A stretch of DNA of 64,000 nucleotides, taken from Alphaproteobacteria bacterium (GTDB lineage Bacteria > Pseudomonadota > Alphaproteobacteria > Rickettsiales > UBA1997). The notes beneath the pieces were generated by a model, which worked only from the letters and a program-made list of their open reading frames with translations, ran no database searches and was not told the origin of the DNA. How positions within the stretch are numbered: position 1 is the stretch's first letter; each line of letters opens with the position of its first letter. The translations under genes and the position numbers were made by a program. The stretch spans positions 62,001 through 126,000 of the forward strand of contig BJGH01000001.1 in assembly GCA_014190355.1 (NCBI GenBank), read 5' to 3'. Shown piece by piece: positions 1-9,182 of this stretch.

Positions 1-88
1 AATTAGTTACATTATTTAATTTTTCATTTGGGGTATGTATATCATTATTTTTAAAAATTTCATAATTACTTTTTTTTATATCTGCCAT
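1..88 (-). CDS. partial unknown protein, N-terminal end only
   Basis: An open minus-strand frame starts with ATG at 88-86 and runs off the left edge of the window for 29 codons without a stop. The visible residues begin MADIKKSNYEIF and are polar and Asn/Lys-rich, with no signal peptide or recognisable motif. It lies 55 bp downstream of amgK in the same direction, where many alphaproteobacteria carry the nucleotidyltransferase murU. However, the visible N-terminus lacks the glycine-rich nucleotidyltransferase start motif, so I do not call it murU. The frame is short and could be chance. Confidence 0.35.
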   Translation of the reverse strand, partial: MADIKKSNYEIFKNNDIHTPNEKLNNVTN

Positions 89-143
89 AACGATGTTTTT
101 TTGTTATTAAATTTAATTAATTATCAATCTTATTAGACATAAA

Positions 144-1136
144 TCAGTTAATGAAGTTATTTAATAAAATTTTAATATCATTGAAAATTGGATTAGATGA
201 ATTAAGTCTGCATTCAACAAAATACTTAACTCTTGGGATATAATCAAGATATTTATCCTTCTTGTCTCTTAAAACTAATCTTGCAAATATTCCTAAAATT
301 TTAACATTGCGTTGCAATGAAATAATTTCACAATCTTGAAAAAAATTTTCAGCTTGATAATTAGTTTTAGCAATAAAGTAATTGTATAGCTCTAGACGAT
401 TTTCTTTAGCAATATCCCTTCTAATATCATCTAATAGTGAAATTAAATCATAAACAGGAGATCCTATTAAGGCATCTTGAAAATCTAGTAAACCAATTGA
501 TTTATAATTATCTTTGTTATTTAATAACATCAAATTATCAGCATGGTAATCTCTTAAAACAACTACTTTTTTGGTAATAGAAATTTTATCAAATAGCTCA
601 AACCATAATTTTTTATAATTAGCAATTTGCGATAAAGAAATTTTTTTGTTAGTAAGTTGCAAATACCAATCAATAAATAACATAACTTCTCTAATCATAA
701 CATGATTATTATAACTTTCTAAGGATATCTTGTCATCAATGTTATGAAGCTCTACTAAAACATCGCAAGCTTTTTTATAAAGATCTAATTCCAACTTGGG
801 ATTATCTTTTAAAACCCTAGTAAAAGTATTATCGCCAAAATCTTCTAAAAGTAAAAAACCATTTTCTTCATCAATTGCTCTGATTTGTGGAGCTGATAAA
901 TTGTGTTCTACTAAAAATTTATCAACATGAATAAAGTGGTCAATTCTTTCATGAGTTACAGGAGCATACATTAACATTAAGCTAACTAAATTATTCTTAA
1001 ATTTAATGCGATAGTATGATCGAAATGATGCATCAGAAGCAAGTTTATTAATATCGTATTCTTGCGAGGCAAGGTTCAATGATGATAAATTTCTGTCAAT
1101 AAATTTCTTTGCAAGTTGATAGTTTAATTCAATCAT
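144..1136 (-). CDS. amgK: AmgK-like aminoglycoside-phosphotransferase-fold sugar kinase
   Basis: This 330-residue protein has the choline/aminoglycoside kinase (APH) fold. The N-terminal DASFRSYYRI segment (about residues 35-44) is typical of the family. The catalytic loop RDYHADNLM (about 193-201) supplies the HxDxxxxN motif, and LLDFQDALIGSPVYDL carries the metal-binding Asp. AmgK phosphorylates N-acetylmuramate and N-acetylglucosamine at C1, the first step of the MurU route that returns recycled peptidoglycan sugars to UDP-MurNAc. That role fits NagZ at 8.0-9.0 kb. It lies 3 bp behind the FzlA-like gene and is probably cotranscribed with it. The family assignment is firm; the substrate is inferred because MurU is not visible. 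Confidence 0.8.
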   Translation of the reverse strand: MIELNYQLAKKFIDRNLSSLNLASQEYDINKLASDASFRSYYRIKFKNNLVSLMLMYAPVTHERIDHFIHVDKFLVEHNLSAPQIRAIDEENGFLLLEDFGDNTFTRVLKDNPKLELDLYKKACDVLVELHNIDDKISLESYNNHVMIREVMLFIDWYLQLTNKKISLSQIANYKKLWFELFDKISITKKVVVLRDYHADNLMLLNNKDNYKSIGLLDFQDALIGSPVYDLISLLDDIRRDIAKENRLELYNYFIAKTNYQAENFFQDCEIISLQRNVKILGIFARLVLRDKKDKYLDYIPRVKYFVECRLNSSNPIFNDIKILLNNFIN

Positions 1137-1139
1137 AAT

Positions 1140-1817
1140 TTAAAAATCTAATTTTGAATACCACTCTGGTGGAGTAAGGTTAGGAATACGATCTTTCAAA
1201 ACTTCACTAAAAATTTTATGGGATTTAATTAAGCTATACCACTCTTTTGCAACTTGAAAATGATGCCAATTAATATCACCAAAGTAATCCAAAACAGAAA
1301 TATGCGAAGCTGCTGAAAAATCTGCCACAGATATTTGATCTCCTGCTAAATATTTTCTATTTTCTAATAAAAATTCTATATATTTAAAATGAACCTCAAG
1401 ATTTTTCCGAGCAATTCTTAGAACATCTGAATTCGGTGAATGCGATCCTGGTAAAAATCTACTAAGATATCTTTCATTGAGAACATGTCTGGTAATTTCA
1501 TTATAAAATTTATGATCAAACCAATCTTGAAGTCTTCGTGCTTCGCTTCTTTTAACAAAACTATCTCCTAAGTAATTTTTGCTTTCATTATGCTTTTCTT
1601 CTATATATTCAATAATAGCTGATGAGCAAGACACCGAAACACCATTGCTGTTATCAAACAATATTGGCATTGTTCCTGCTGGGTTCATAGCGATAAATTC
1701 TTTTTTTCGTTCCCAGAAATTTTCATTAACCAACTCAAAGCTGGTGTCTTTAGCAGATAGATGAACCCTGACTTTTCTGGAATATGGACAAATTGGGTGA
1801 TAATATAAGCGATACAT
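1140..1817 (-). CDS. fzlA: GST-fold protein, FzlA-like (FtsZ-binding division regulator)
   Basis: This 225-residue protein has a thioredoxin-like N-terminal domain (CPYSRKVRVHL at 10-20; NPAGTMPILF; SSAIIEYIEE around 65-74) and a helical GST C-terminal domain. The tail RIPNLTPPEWYSKLDF resembles the conserved 'RIPG..PP.HYADLDF' tail of alphaproteobacterial FzlA, a GST homologue that binds FtsZ and governs filament curvature. In FzlA the tail matters for function. The organisation WERKKEFIAMNPAGTMP also fits. It heads the pair fzlA-amgK, divergent from polA. The GST family is certain; FzlA is inferred from the tail and length, and the alternative is an ordinary detoxifying GST. Confidence 0.7.
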   Translation of the reverse strand: MYRLYYHPICPYSRKVRVHLSAKDTSFELVNENFWERKKEFIAMNPAGTMPILFDNSNGVSVSCSSAIIEYIEEKHNESKNYLGDSFVKRSEARRLQDWFDHKFYNEITRHVLNERYLSRFLPGSHSPNSDVLRIARKNLEVHFKYIEFLLENRKYLAGDQISVADFSAASHISVLDYFGDINWHHFQVAKEWYSLIKSHKIFSEVLKDRIPNLTPPEWYSKLDF

Positions 1818-1938
1818 AAAAAAATAAAAATTAACAAATTTAACTAGTCATTTAAAAAAAATTATTGATAAACTTTAAAAAACAATCAAATTTTTTTACT
1901 AAATTACCCTTTTAAAAGTTAAAAATCAAAATTTATTT

Positions 1939-4749
1939 ATGAAAAAAATTGCCTTAATCGATGCCTATGGATTTGTTTTTAGAGCATATCATTCTCTTCC
2001 TCCTTTGTTACGTAAGGATCAAACCCCTGTTGGAGCGGTTTTTGGCTTTACCAACATGTTAATAAAACTATTAGCCGGACTCAATGTCAGTCATGTAGCT
2101 GTTGTTTTTGATTCTGGAAGTAAGACATTTCGTAATGAGATTTATCCAGCATACAAAGCCAATCGACCTGAATGCCCCGAAGATTTAAAACCTCAATTTG
2201 CAATTGTTCGCCAAGCTACTCAAGCACTTAATTTGAAATCAATTGAAAAAGTTGGATATGAAGCTGATGATATTATTGCTACACTTGCTAAACAATCAGC
2301 GCAGCAAGGTTTTGAAGTGTTAATTGTTTCTTCAGATAAAGATTTAATGCAATTAATTGATGATAAAATTTCGATGTATGATGCTATGAAAAATAAAATA
2401 ATTAAAGAACCTGAGGTTATCGAGAAATTTATGGTTCCAGCTCGACAAGTCCTAGATATTTTATCACTAATTGGCGATAGTTCTGACAATATCCCTGGGG
2501 TAAAAGGAATTGGCCCCAAAACAGCCAGTGAATTATTAAAAAAATTTGGCAATATAGAAAATATTTTTGCCAATTTATCAGAAATTACCCAAGAAAAAAA
2601 ACGACTACTTTTAGAGCGTGGAATTGATGATGCGATGATTTCAAAAAAACTTGCGAGATTAGATGATAAAGTTGAACTAGATCTAACTCTTGATGATCTT
2701 CAACTGCAAGCAATTAATCCTGAAAAACTTATTAATTTTTTAAAAGAACAAGAGTTTTATTCTTTGATGAACAGAGTTAAAAAAGAATTTAATTTAAATA
2801 TTGAAAACACAAAGCAAGTATCAAATCAAAATATTGATGATTATCAAAATAATTTATCGCCAAAAAACAATAAAAAGAAAATTATTTATCAAAAAATAAC
2901 TGAATTTTCTCAACTAAAAAACATCCATCAGCAAGCTAAAAATAACGGTTTAATTGTCATAGATTATTTTCTTATAAATAACCAAATTGATATTGTTACT
3001 TTGAGTTTACAAATTGAAAATAAAGATATTATTGAAGTTTTCTATTTAAAAATAAATGATAACAATAATAACCAAAAAAATCAAAATCTTGATTTGTTTA
3101 GTAATGAAAATTTTATACCAAATAATAGTTCTAACAACAATAATAATTTAGATTTGTCTTCATTATTCGAAATTCTTAATGATAATTCAATTCGCAAGAT
3201 TTTTTTTAAATCTAAAGATTTTTTAAAAGAAATAATAAACTTTAACAACAACTCACAAATAAAAATTAATATCAATAATATTGTTTTTGATGATTTAGAA
3301 CTAATGAGTTATGTTTTAAACAGCACTAATAAAAAAACTTTAAGAGAATTGATAGATAGTGAACTAGATAGCGATATTGAAGAATTAGGATATGGCAAAA
3401 TTTTTGATGACATTCAAAAAAATATCGTTCCAGAAAAATTTAGTGAACAAGATTTTAAAATTAATTTTTTATGTTTTAGTAATGTTAAAATTTTCGAACT
3501 TTATCAAATCTTAAAAAATAAACTTTTTATCGCCAAGCAAACTAACAGCTATCAAAATTATCAGTTACCGCTTATTAAAGTTCTTGCCGATATGGAAAGT
3601 AAAGGTGTCAAAATTGACCTTCTTAAACTTCAAAAATTATCTCATGAATTTGGCGAAAAAATTAAGAGCCTAACCAGCGAAATATACAAATTAGCTGGAC
3701 AAGAATTTAATATTTCTTCAAGTCAACAACTAGCAGAAATATTGTTTAACAAATTAGGACTTCATTCCACTAAAAAATCAAAAAAAACTCAAGCTTTGTC
3801 AACAGCTGTAAAAGTGCTGGAGGAACTAGCTGAAGAAGGTTCTATGATTGCTTTAAAAATAATTGAATTTCGTAAATTTTCTAAATTAAAAAACACTTAT
3901 AGCGATGGCTTACAAAAAGAATTAAATTTTAAAACCAATAGGGTTCATACCCACTTTTCCAACACTGCTACATTTACTGGCAGACTAAATTCAATTAATC
4001 CTAATTTACAAAACCTTCCCATTAAAACACCAGAAGGAAGAATGATTCGCCAATGTTTTATTGCTGACAAAAATTATAGCTTAATTTCAGCGGATTACTC
4101 ACAAATTGAATTAAGAATTATTGCTCACATTGCCAAAATTGAAAATTTGATCAAAGCTTTTAAAGACAATAAAGATATTCATACCATTACAGCCTGCGAT
4201 GTTTTTAATGTTACTGAAAATCAAGTTGATGATAATTTGCGAAACAAAGCCAAGGCAATAAATTTTGGAATAATATATGGAATAAGTGCATTTGGGTTAG
4301 CAAAACAATTAAAGATTTCCAATAGCGAAGCTGATCAATATATTAAATCTTATCTTAATTCATATCGTGGTATTGATGATCATATGAAAAATTCAATTAA
4401 ATTTGCTGAAGAAAATGGATATGTTTGCACAATATCAGGAAGAAAAATTTTTATTCCTGATATTGCTAGCAAGAACCCAATTATTCGTAACGAAGGAAAA
4501 CGCAAAGCAATTAATGCTCCTATTCAAGGAAGCTGTGCAGACATTATCAATAAAGCTATGATAAATATCTATCAAAAATTTACTGCCAAAAACTTAAAAT
4601 CTAAAATGCTTTTACAAATTCATGATGAGCTAGTTTTTGAAATTGCCAATGACGAAAGAGAAATTGCTAAAAAAATTATTAGCGAAGAGATGGAACAATC
4701 ATATAATCTTGATGTAGCTCTAAAAGTGGAAATTAGTGATTTTATTTAA
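1939..4749 (+). CDS. polA: DNA polymerase I
   Basis: This 936-residue protein has three regions. The 5' nuclease (1-290) is intact: IDAYGFVFRAYH, YKANRPECPEDL, EADDII, SSDKDL and GDSSDNIPGVKGIGPKTA. The polymerase (about 540-936) has motif A ADYSQIELRIIAH (718-730), the O-helix RNKAKAINFGIIYG (768-781) and motif C LLQIHDELVFEI. The middle 3'-5' exonuclease region (about 315-525) is degenerate. The usual DxE pair is reduced to D342 followed by Y-F, and the third YxxxD motif is not seen. An Asn-rich insert (373-405) contains Q382-N-L-D-L-F387, which looks like a sliding-clamp-binding motif. The protein is predicted to do Okazaki-fragment repair without its own proofreading. It is a lone gene divergent from fzlA. 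Confidence 0.97.
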   Translation: MKKIALIDAYGFVFRAYHSLPPLLRKDQTPVGAVFGFTNMLIKLLAGLNVSHVAVVFDSGSKTFRNEIYPAYKANRPECPEDLKPQFAIVRQATQALNLKSIEKVGYEADDIIATLAKQSAQQGFEVLIVSSDKDLMQLIDDKISMYDAMKNKIIKEPEVIEKFMVPARQVLDILSLIGDSSDNIPGVKGIGPKTASELLKKFGNIENIFANLSEITQEKKRLLLERGIDDAMISKKLARLDDKVELDLTLDDLQLQAINPEKLINFLKEQEFYSLMNRVKKEFNLNIENTKQVSNQNIDDYQNNLSPKNNKKKIIYQKITEFSQLKNIHQQAKNNGLIVIDYFLINNQIDIVTLSLQIENKDIIEVFYLKINDNNNNQKNQNLDLFSNENFIPNNSSNNNNNLDLSSLFEILNDNSIRKIFFKSKDFLKEIINFNNNSQIKININNIVFDDLELMSYVLNSTNKKTLRELIDSELDSDIEELGYGKIFDDIQKNIVPEKFSEQDFKINFLCFSNVKIFELYQILKNKLFIAKQTNSYQNYQLPLIKVLADMESKGVKIDLLKLQKLSHEFGEKIKSLTSEIYKLAGQEFNISSSQQLAEILFNKLGLHSTKKSKKTQALSTAVKVLEELAEEGSMIALKIIEFRKFSKLKNTYSDGLQKELNFKTNRVHTHFSNTATFTGRLNSINPNLQNLPIKTPEGRMIRQCFIADKNYSLISADYSQIELRIIAHIAKIENLIKAFKDNKDIHTITACDVFNVTENQVDDNLRNKAKAINFGIIYGISAFGLAKQLKISNSEADQYIKSYLNSYRGIDDHMKNSIKFAEENGYVCTISGRKIFIPDIASKNPIIRNEGKRKAINAPIQGSCADIINKAMINIYQKFTAKNLKSKMLLQIHDELVFEIANDEREIAKKIISEEMEQSYNLDVALKVEISDFI

Positions 4750-4771
4750 TTTTTTAAATAACAAAATATTA

Positions 4772-5863
4772 TTATTTATTGCCAACAATTTCTAATAAAA
4801 CATTTTTAAGATTATCATAACTAAATTTTTCTAACAATCTTTTGTAAGCACTATTTATCATAGAGTTGCATAAATTATTATCACAAATTAATTTTTCAAT
4901 TTGAAATGAAAATTGTTCTGCTAATTCTTTAACATCAAACAAATCGACTATTAAACCATCAATTTCATTTCTAATAATCTCTTTAGAACCATCAGTATTT
5001 GTACAAATAATTGGTTTTTTAAACTTCATGGCTTCCAAGGTAACCAAACCAAATGTTTCAATACTTGAAGTTTGCAAAAAAATATCAATTTGATTAAAGA
5101 ATTCAGCTTGATCAACCCAGCCTAAAAATTTAACATTATTTTCTAGTTGATATTCCTTAACTAATTTTTTGAGATTTTTTTCTTCTTCACCAACTCCCGC
5201 AATCAGCAAATTAATTTTTTTTGACAAAAGTTTATCTGAAAAAAAATTTTTATTTTGAGGATCTAAAATAAATTTTAAAGTTTTAATTGCTTGATCAAAA
5301 CCTTTAATTTTATGAAATCTGCCAATAACTCCAAGATTAATTTGCGATTTATTTTCCAAATCAACTAATGTTTTAATTTCTTGAAAGTTATAAAGATTTA
5401 AAGCATTTGAAACAACAAAGGAGTTGCTAGAATTTCGCCCTAGATCAATAGTTTTATAAAAAATATTTTTATTAACCGAAATAACCAGATCAGCATTGAT
5501 AGATCTTTTAACATTATTGCTATGATTAATACCAACCAATAAAATTTTTTTTTCTGAAATTTTAGCAATTGCCTTTTTAGCAAATGTTATAGACCTTCCA
5601 GCATGAGCAAATACATAATCAATATCATTTGCTAATAAAAAATTTTTTATTTTGTTAATTAATAACAAATCATAATAACCAAAATTATTGGTTATCTTTA
5701 GAGTTTTGTGACAGAGTTTTTCAATGATACCAGCATAGGGTGCGTCATCTTTAATAATAGCAAAATTATCATGGGACAATTGATTAAAAATATTAATGTA
5801 ATCTATAAAAACTTGCTCAGCTCCACCATTTACTGAGGTTAAAATAATATTAGCTATTTTCAT
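4772..5863 (-). CDS. glycosyltransferase family 4 (GT-B)
   Basis: This 363-residue GT-B enzyme has an N-terminal acceptor domain with NGGAEQVFIDY (about 12-22). Its C-terminal GT4 domain shows IGRFHKIKGFDQAIK, LIAGVGEEEKNLKKL, KFLGWVDQ and SSIETFGLVTLEAM, the ETFGLxxLEA signature that holds the nucleotide sugar. Its first 14 bases overlap the 3' end of the upstream glycosyltransferase, so the two are translationally linked. It is most likely a cytoplasmic enzyme of LPS core or other surface polysaccharide synthesis. Neither the sugar donor nor the acceptor can be read from the sequence. Confidence 0.85.
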   Translation of the reverse strand: MKIANIILTSVNGGAEQVFIDYINIFNQLSHDNFAIIKDDAPYAGIIEKLCHKTLKITNNFGYYDLLLINKIKNFLLANDIDYVFAHAGRSITFAKKAIAKISEKKILLVGINHSNNVKRSINADLVISVNKNIFYKTIDLGRNSSNSFVVSNALNLYNFQEIKTLVDLENKSQINLGVIGRFHKIKGFDQAIKTLKFILDPQNKNFFSDKLLSKKINLLIAGVGEEEKNLKKLVKEYQLENNVKFLGWVDQAEFFNQIDIFLQTSSIETFGLVTLEAMKFKKPIICTNTDGSKEIIRNEIDGLIVDLFDVKELAEQFSFQIEKLICDNNLCNSMINSAYKRLLEKFSYDNLKNVLLEIVGNK

Positions 5864-6614
5864 TAATTTTCTCTTTGAGTTTGAGATATGATACTATTGG
5901 ATATAATGCACAAAGTAAAGCAATTAGAACTCCTAACACTCCTTCTTTGTATCCTTTTTTAAAAAAGTAAGATTTATAAAATCTTATTTCAGCTGAAATT
6001 ACTAATTTTAAAAAATTTGGTAATTTTTGCTTTTTTAAAAACATATCATTAGCTCGCCAATTTGTATATCTATTGAATCTTAGCCATAAATCTGCAATAT
6101 TATCATCAACCAAATGAATAATATAATTTTGCAAATCATAAACCTTACCATCAAATGAAAATGTTGGGTGAATCTCTTTATCTTCATGATATTTTTTTAA
6201 ACCACGATAACTTAAACTATGTCTTTTTAAAACTCCCATAGTTCTTAACCAACCATATTTAATCCATCTTTCTCCAACAAAATTTGCAATACCTACCTCA
6301 AATCCACAAGGATTTGCAGTTTTAATAACTTCAAGAATTTCTTCTTTTAATTCCTTGCTAACTCTCTCATCTGCATCAATCTCTAAAATCCATTGCCCTT
6401 GAGCCAAATTCAAACCACAATTGCGGCGCATTCCTTCTATATTCCATGATCCTTCACAAATTACCACATTAAATTGCTGAACAATCTGCTTGGTATTGTC
6501 ACTGCATTTATCCAACACCACAACTATCTCATCGACAAAATCTAGACTTTGTATACAATCTTTGATTTTTTTTTCTTCGTTATGGGCGACAATAACCGCT
6601 GAAATTTTTTTCAT
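5850..6614 (-). CDS. glycosyltransferase family 2, WaaE/KdtX-like
   Basis: This 254-residue GT-A enzyme starts with ISAVIVAHNEEKKIKDCIQSL. It carries the IDADERVSKEL motif (DxD-type metal site, around 99) and the SWNIEGMRRNCGL segment typical of the KdtX/WaaE family, which adds glucose to LPS inner core heptose. The C-terminus has a hydrophobic stretch (GVLGVLIALLCALYPIVSYL) suggesting membrane association. It is the first gene of a two-gene unit with the overlapping GT4. KdsA and the Lpt genes elsewhere in the window support an LPS role. The exact sugar is inferred only. Confidence 0.82.
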   Translation of the reverse strand: MKKISAVIVAHNEEKKIKDCIQSLDFVDEIVVVLDKCSDNTKQIVQQFNVVICEGSWNIEGMRRNCGLNLAQGQWILEIDADERVSKELKEEILEVIKTANPCGFEVGIANFVGERWIKYGWLRTMGVLKRHSLSYRGLKKYHEDKEIHPTFSFDGKVYDLQNYIIHLVDDNIADLWLRFNRYTNWRANDMFLKKQKLPNFLKLVISAEIRFYKSYFFKKGYKEGVLGVLIALLCALYPIVSYLKLKEKINENS

Positions 6615-6668
6615 AATTTATTAAAATAAAATTTGACATCATTAACATCTACCATTAAATTTTAACTC

Positions 6669-7409
6669 ATGCAAATGTCAAAAAGAAAATTCATAAAATT
6701 TAGTTTACTTGCTCCAATGCTTGCAATGAGTGCATGTAAATTTAGTTTTATGGAAAGAAATTTACACAAAAAATCTCTAATAACAACAAAAAATTTAGGA
6801 GTTTCTATGCCTTTTGAACTACCAACACTTCCCTACACCAAAAATGCCCTTGCTCCTCACATTTCAGAAAATACTATAAATTACCATTATGGTAAACATC
6901 ATCAAGCATATGTTACTAATCTCAATAATCTTATTGTTGGAACCGATCTCGAAAAAAAATCTTTAGAAGACATTATTAAAATTTCAGCAAATGACAAAAC
7001 AAAAGCTGGAATTTTTAATAATTCAGCTCAGGTTTGGAATCACACTTTTTACTGGCATTCTATGAAGCCAAATGGAGGCGGTAAACCAAATGGAACAGTT
7101 TTAAAGAAAATCGAAAGCGATTTTGGTTCATATGAAAATTTTGTTAACGAGTTCAAAAATGCCGGAGCAACTCAATTTGGATCAGGATGGGCATGGTTAA
7201 TTCTCGAGAATAACAAACTTAAAGTAGTTAAAACCGGCAATGCCGAAACACCCTTAACAACCTCAGGTAAGCCATTAATGACTATGGATGTTTGGGAACA
7301 TGCTTATTATTTAGATTTTCAAAATGCTCGTCCCTCATACATCGATACTTTCCTTAATCACCTTGTTAACTGGGATTTTGTTGAAGAAAATTTAAAAAAA
7401 TTTTCATAA
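6669..7409 (+). CDS. sodB: Fe superoxide dismutase with N-terminal export signal
   Basis: The dismutase domain begins at M47 (MPFELPTLPY) and is canonical. Metal ligands are H73 (NYHYGKHHQ), H125 (QVWNHTFYW), D207 and H211 (MDVWEHAYYLDF). Q121 in NNSAQVWNH is the iron-type residue. The extra 46 residues contain SKRKFIKFSLLAPMLAMSAC, a signal peptide that is Tat-like (KR instead of RR) and ends in a lipobox-like MSAC with C23. The enzyme could therefore be an exported lipoprotein. The internal ATG at 6807 has an AGGAG 5 bases upstream, so a cytosolic form is also plausible. It lies 16 bp upstream of hisB. Function is certain; location is open. Confidence 0.93.
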   Translation: MQMSKRKFIKFSLLAPMLAMSACKFSFMERNLHKKSLITTKNLGVSMPFELPTLPYTKNALAPHISENTINYHYGKHHQAYVTNLNNLIVGTDLEKKSLEDIIKISANDKTKAGIFNNSAQVWNHTFYWHSMKPNGGGKPNGTVLKKIESDFGSYENFVNEFKNAGATQFGSGWAWLILENNKLKVVKTGNAETPLTTSGKPLMTMDVWEHAYYLDFQNARPSYIDTFLNHLVNWDFVEENLKKFS

Positions 7410-7425
7410 ATTTTAATGATTAAAT

Positions 7426-8013
7426 ATGCGTCAAGCTTCTATCGAAAGAAATACCAAAGAAACTAAAATTAAAGTCAAAGTTAATCTTGATGGTAAAGGA
7501 ATTTACAATGTTTCTACCGGAATTGGTTTTTTTGATCATATGCTTGAACAACTATCATGTCATAGTCTAATAGACATTGATCTTCAAGCCCAAGGCGATC
7601 TTCATATTGATTTTCATCATACCGTTGAAGATTGTGCAATTTCACTTGGTGAAGCAGTTAAAAAAGCACTTGGCGATAAAATTGGTATAACTCGTTTCGC
7701 CCATAGCTATGTTCCAATGGATGAAACACTAACTCGCTGTGTTATTGATCTTTCGGGAAGAGCATATCCAATTTTTAATTGCGAATTCAAACGCGATAAA
7801 ATTGGGGAAATGGACTGCGAACTTTTTCGCGAGTTCTTTTTTGCCTTTGCTCAAAATCTTGGTTGCAATCTTCATATTGAAAATTTTTATGGCACAAATA
7901 ATCACCATATCATCGAGTCATGTTTTAAATCTTTGGCAAGAGCTTTAAGAGTTGCAATTTCAATAGATGACAGAAAAAAAAATGCCATTAACTCAACCAA
8001 AGGTTTATTGTGA
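7426..8013 (+). CDS. hisB: imidazoleglycerol-phosphate dehydratase
   Basis: This 195-residue monofunctional HisB catalyses dehydration of imidazole glycerol phosphate, the sixth step of histidine synthesis. Both metal-binding repeats are present: [12 protein letters not shown] with [14 protein letters not shown] (about 66-79), and [11 protein letters not shown] with [18 protein letters not shown]. It carries no fused phosphatase domain; the separate hisN-like gene at 36.6 kb can supply that step. It sits between sodB and nagZ rather than beside hisH/A/F, so the his genes are dispersed. Its stop overlaps the GTG start of nagZ by four bases (GTGA). Confidence 0.97.
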   Translation: MRQASIERNTKETKIKVKVNLDGKGIYNVSTGIGFFDHMLEQLSCHSLIDIDLQAQGDLHIDFHHTVEDCAISLGEAVKKALGDKIGITRFAHSYVPMDETLTRCVIDLSGRAYPIFNCEFKRDKIGEMDCELFREFFFAFAQNLGCNLHIENFYGTNNHHIIESCFKSLARALRVAISIDDRKKNAINSTKGLL

Positions 8014-8978
8014 AAACTAGTGAAATTCTCAAAGCCATTAGTCACAATAAATCGCTTACAAAGCCTGTAATTTACGGTATAAAAGGCTATGAATTAAACG
8101 ATGATGAGAAGTATTTTTTTAGTAAAAACTCTTGCCTAGGCTTTATATTATTTGCTCGTAACATTAAAGATAAAGATCAGGTTAAAAAGCTTACTAGATC
8201 ACTTCGCGAATTAATGAATGGCGAAATCTTGATTTTAATTGACCAAGAAGGAGGGAGAGTAGCAAGACTTAAAGCACCTCATTGGCCTAGTTATCCAACT
8301 GGTCAACATTTTTTTGAATTATATCAAAAAAATCATGATAATGGCTATAATGCTTTAAAAGAAAATTTTCAAAAAATTGCTAACGATCTTGTTGAAATTG
8401 GTATTAATGTTGACTGTGCACCGGTTTTAGATATTTCATGTCCGCAAACTCACCAAGTAATTGGTGATCGTGCTTATGGTGATGATCCACATGCAGTTAG
8501 CGAACTAGGAAAAGCAGTATGTGAAGGTCTTTTACACAATAATGTTTTTCCAGTAATTAAACATATCCCAGGTCATGGCAGAGGTTCATGCGATAGTCAT
8601 CTTGAGTTACCAAAAGTCTTATGTTCATTTGACGAGCTAGTTAATCATGATTTTATTCCGTTTAAAACTTTGAAAGACCAAAAATTTGCTATGACTGCCC
8701 ATATTCTTTATCAAGCAATCGATCCTAAAAACTGTGCTACCCTTTCCAAAACAGCAATCGATATAATTAGAAACGAAATTGGTTTTAAAAATATTTTAAT
8801 GAGTGATGATGTCTCAATGAAAGCATTAAAGGGAAGTTTTTTCGAACGAAGCAAATTAATTTTACAAGCAGGCTGTGATTTAGTTTTGCATTGCAATGGC
8901 GAAATGACAGAAATGCTTGAGATTAACTCAGCGTTGCCGTTTATTAGCGAAAATTTTTGGCAAAAATTTACTAATTAA
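8010..8978 (+). CDS. nagZ: beta-N-acetylhexosaminidase (NagZ)
   Basis: This 322-residue glycoside hydrolase family 3 enzyme hydrolyses GlcNAc from GlcNAc-anhydromuropeptides in the cytoplasm during peptidoglycan recycling. Seen motifs are [32 protein letters not shown] (the catalytic His loop) and [12 protein letters not shown] with the nucleophile Asp. The start is GTG, overlapping the hisB stop by four bases, so it is probably translated by coupling. Together with AmgK it suggests a recycling route through MurNAc and GlcNAc kinases. There is no signal peptide, as expected. Confidence 0.94.
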   Translation: MKTSEILKAISHNKSLTKPVIYGIKGYELNDDEKYFFSKNSCLGFILFARNIKDKDQVKKLTRSLRELMNGEILILIDQEGGRVARLKAPHWPSYPTGQHFFELYQKNHDNGYNALKENFQKIANDLVEIGINVDCAPVLDISCPQTHQVIGDRAYGDDPHAVSELGKAVCEGLLHNNVFPVIKHIPGHGRGSCDSHLELPKVLCSFDELVNHDFIPFKTLKDQKFAMTAHILYQAIDPKNCATLSKTAIDIIRNEIGFKNILMSDDVSMKALKGSFFERSKLILQAGCDLVLHCNGEMTEMLEINSALPFISENFWQKFTN

Positions 8979-9182
8979 ATTTTATTTTTAAGAGAAATTT
9001 CAAAATAATTATCTTAAAAAAATTTGTTGTAAAAAACAAAAAAACTCTCTAAATTAAACGCAGTTATTTAATTTTTCCTTTTGGATTATAACTTAAAAAA
9101 TTTAATTAATATTTAATAATAAAATTAACAATTAATAATTAAAATAGTTAAAACCAAATATTATCAATAAATTATCTAAATA
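8979..9182 (+). promoter_or_regulatory. leader region upstream of the sdh operon
   Basis: A gene-free 204-bp stretch separates nagZ from sdhC. A possible sigma70 promoter is TTGTAA at 9027-9032, a 17-bp spacer and TAAATT at 9050-9055, each box matching four of six consensus bases. In DNA this AT-rich such matches arise often by chance. It would leave a leader of more than 100 nt. I see no clear operator or riboswitch. Confidence 0.25.

Noticed and set aside
8011..8013. Reassigned UGA code suggested by the TGA ending hisB
   Set aside because: All tryptophans in conserved motifs are TGG and hisB ends at its normal length, so the standard code holds.
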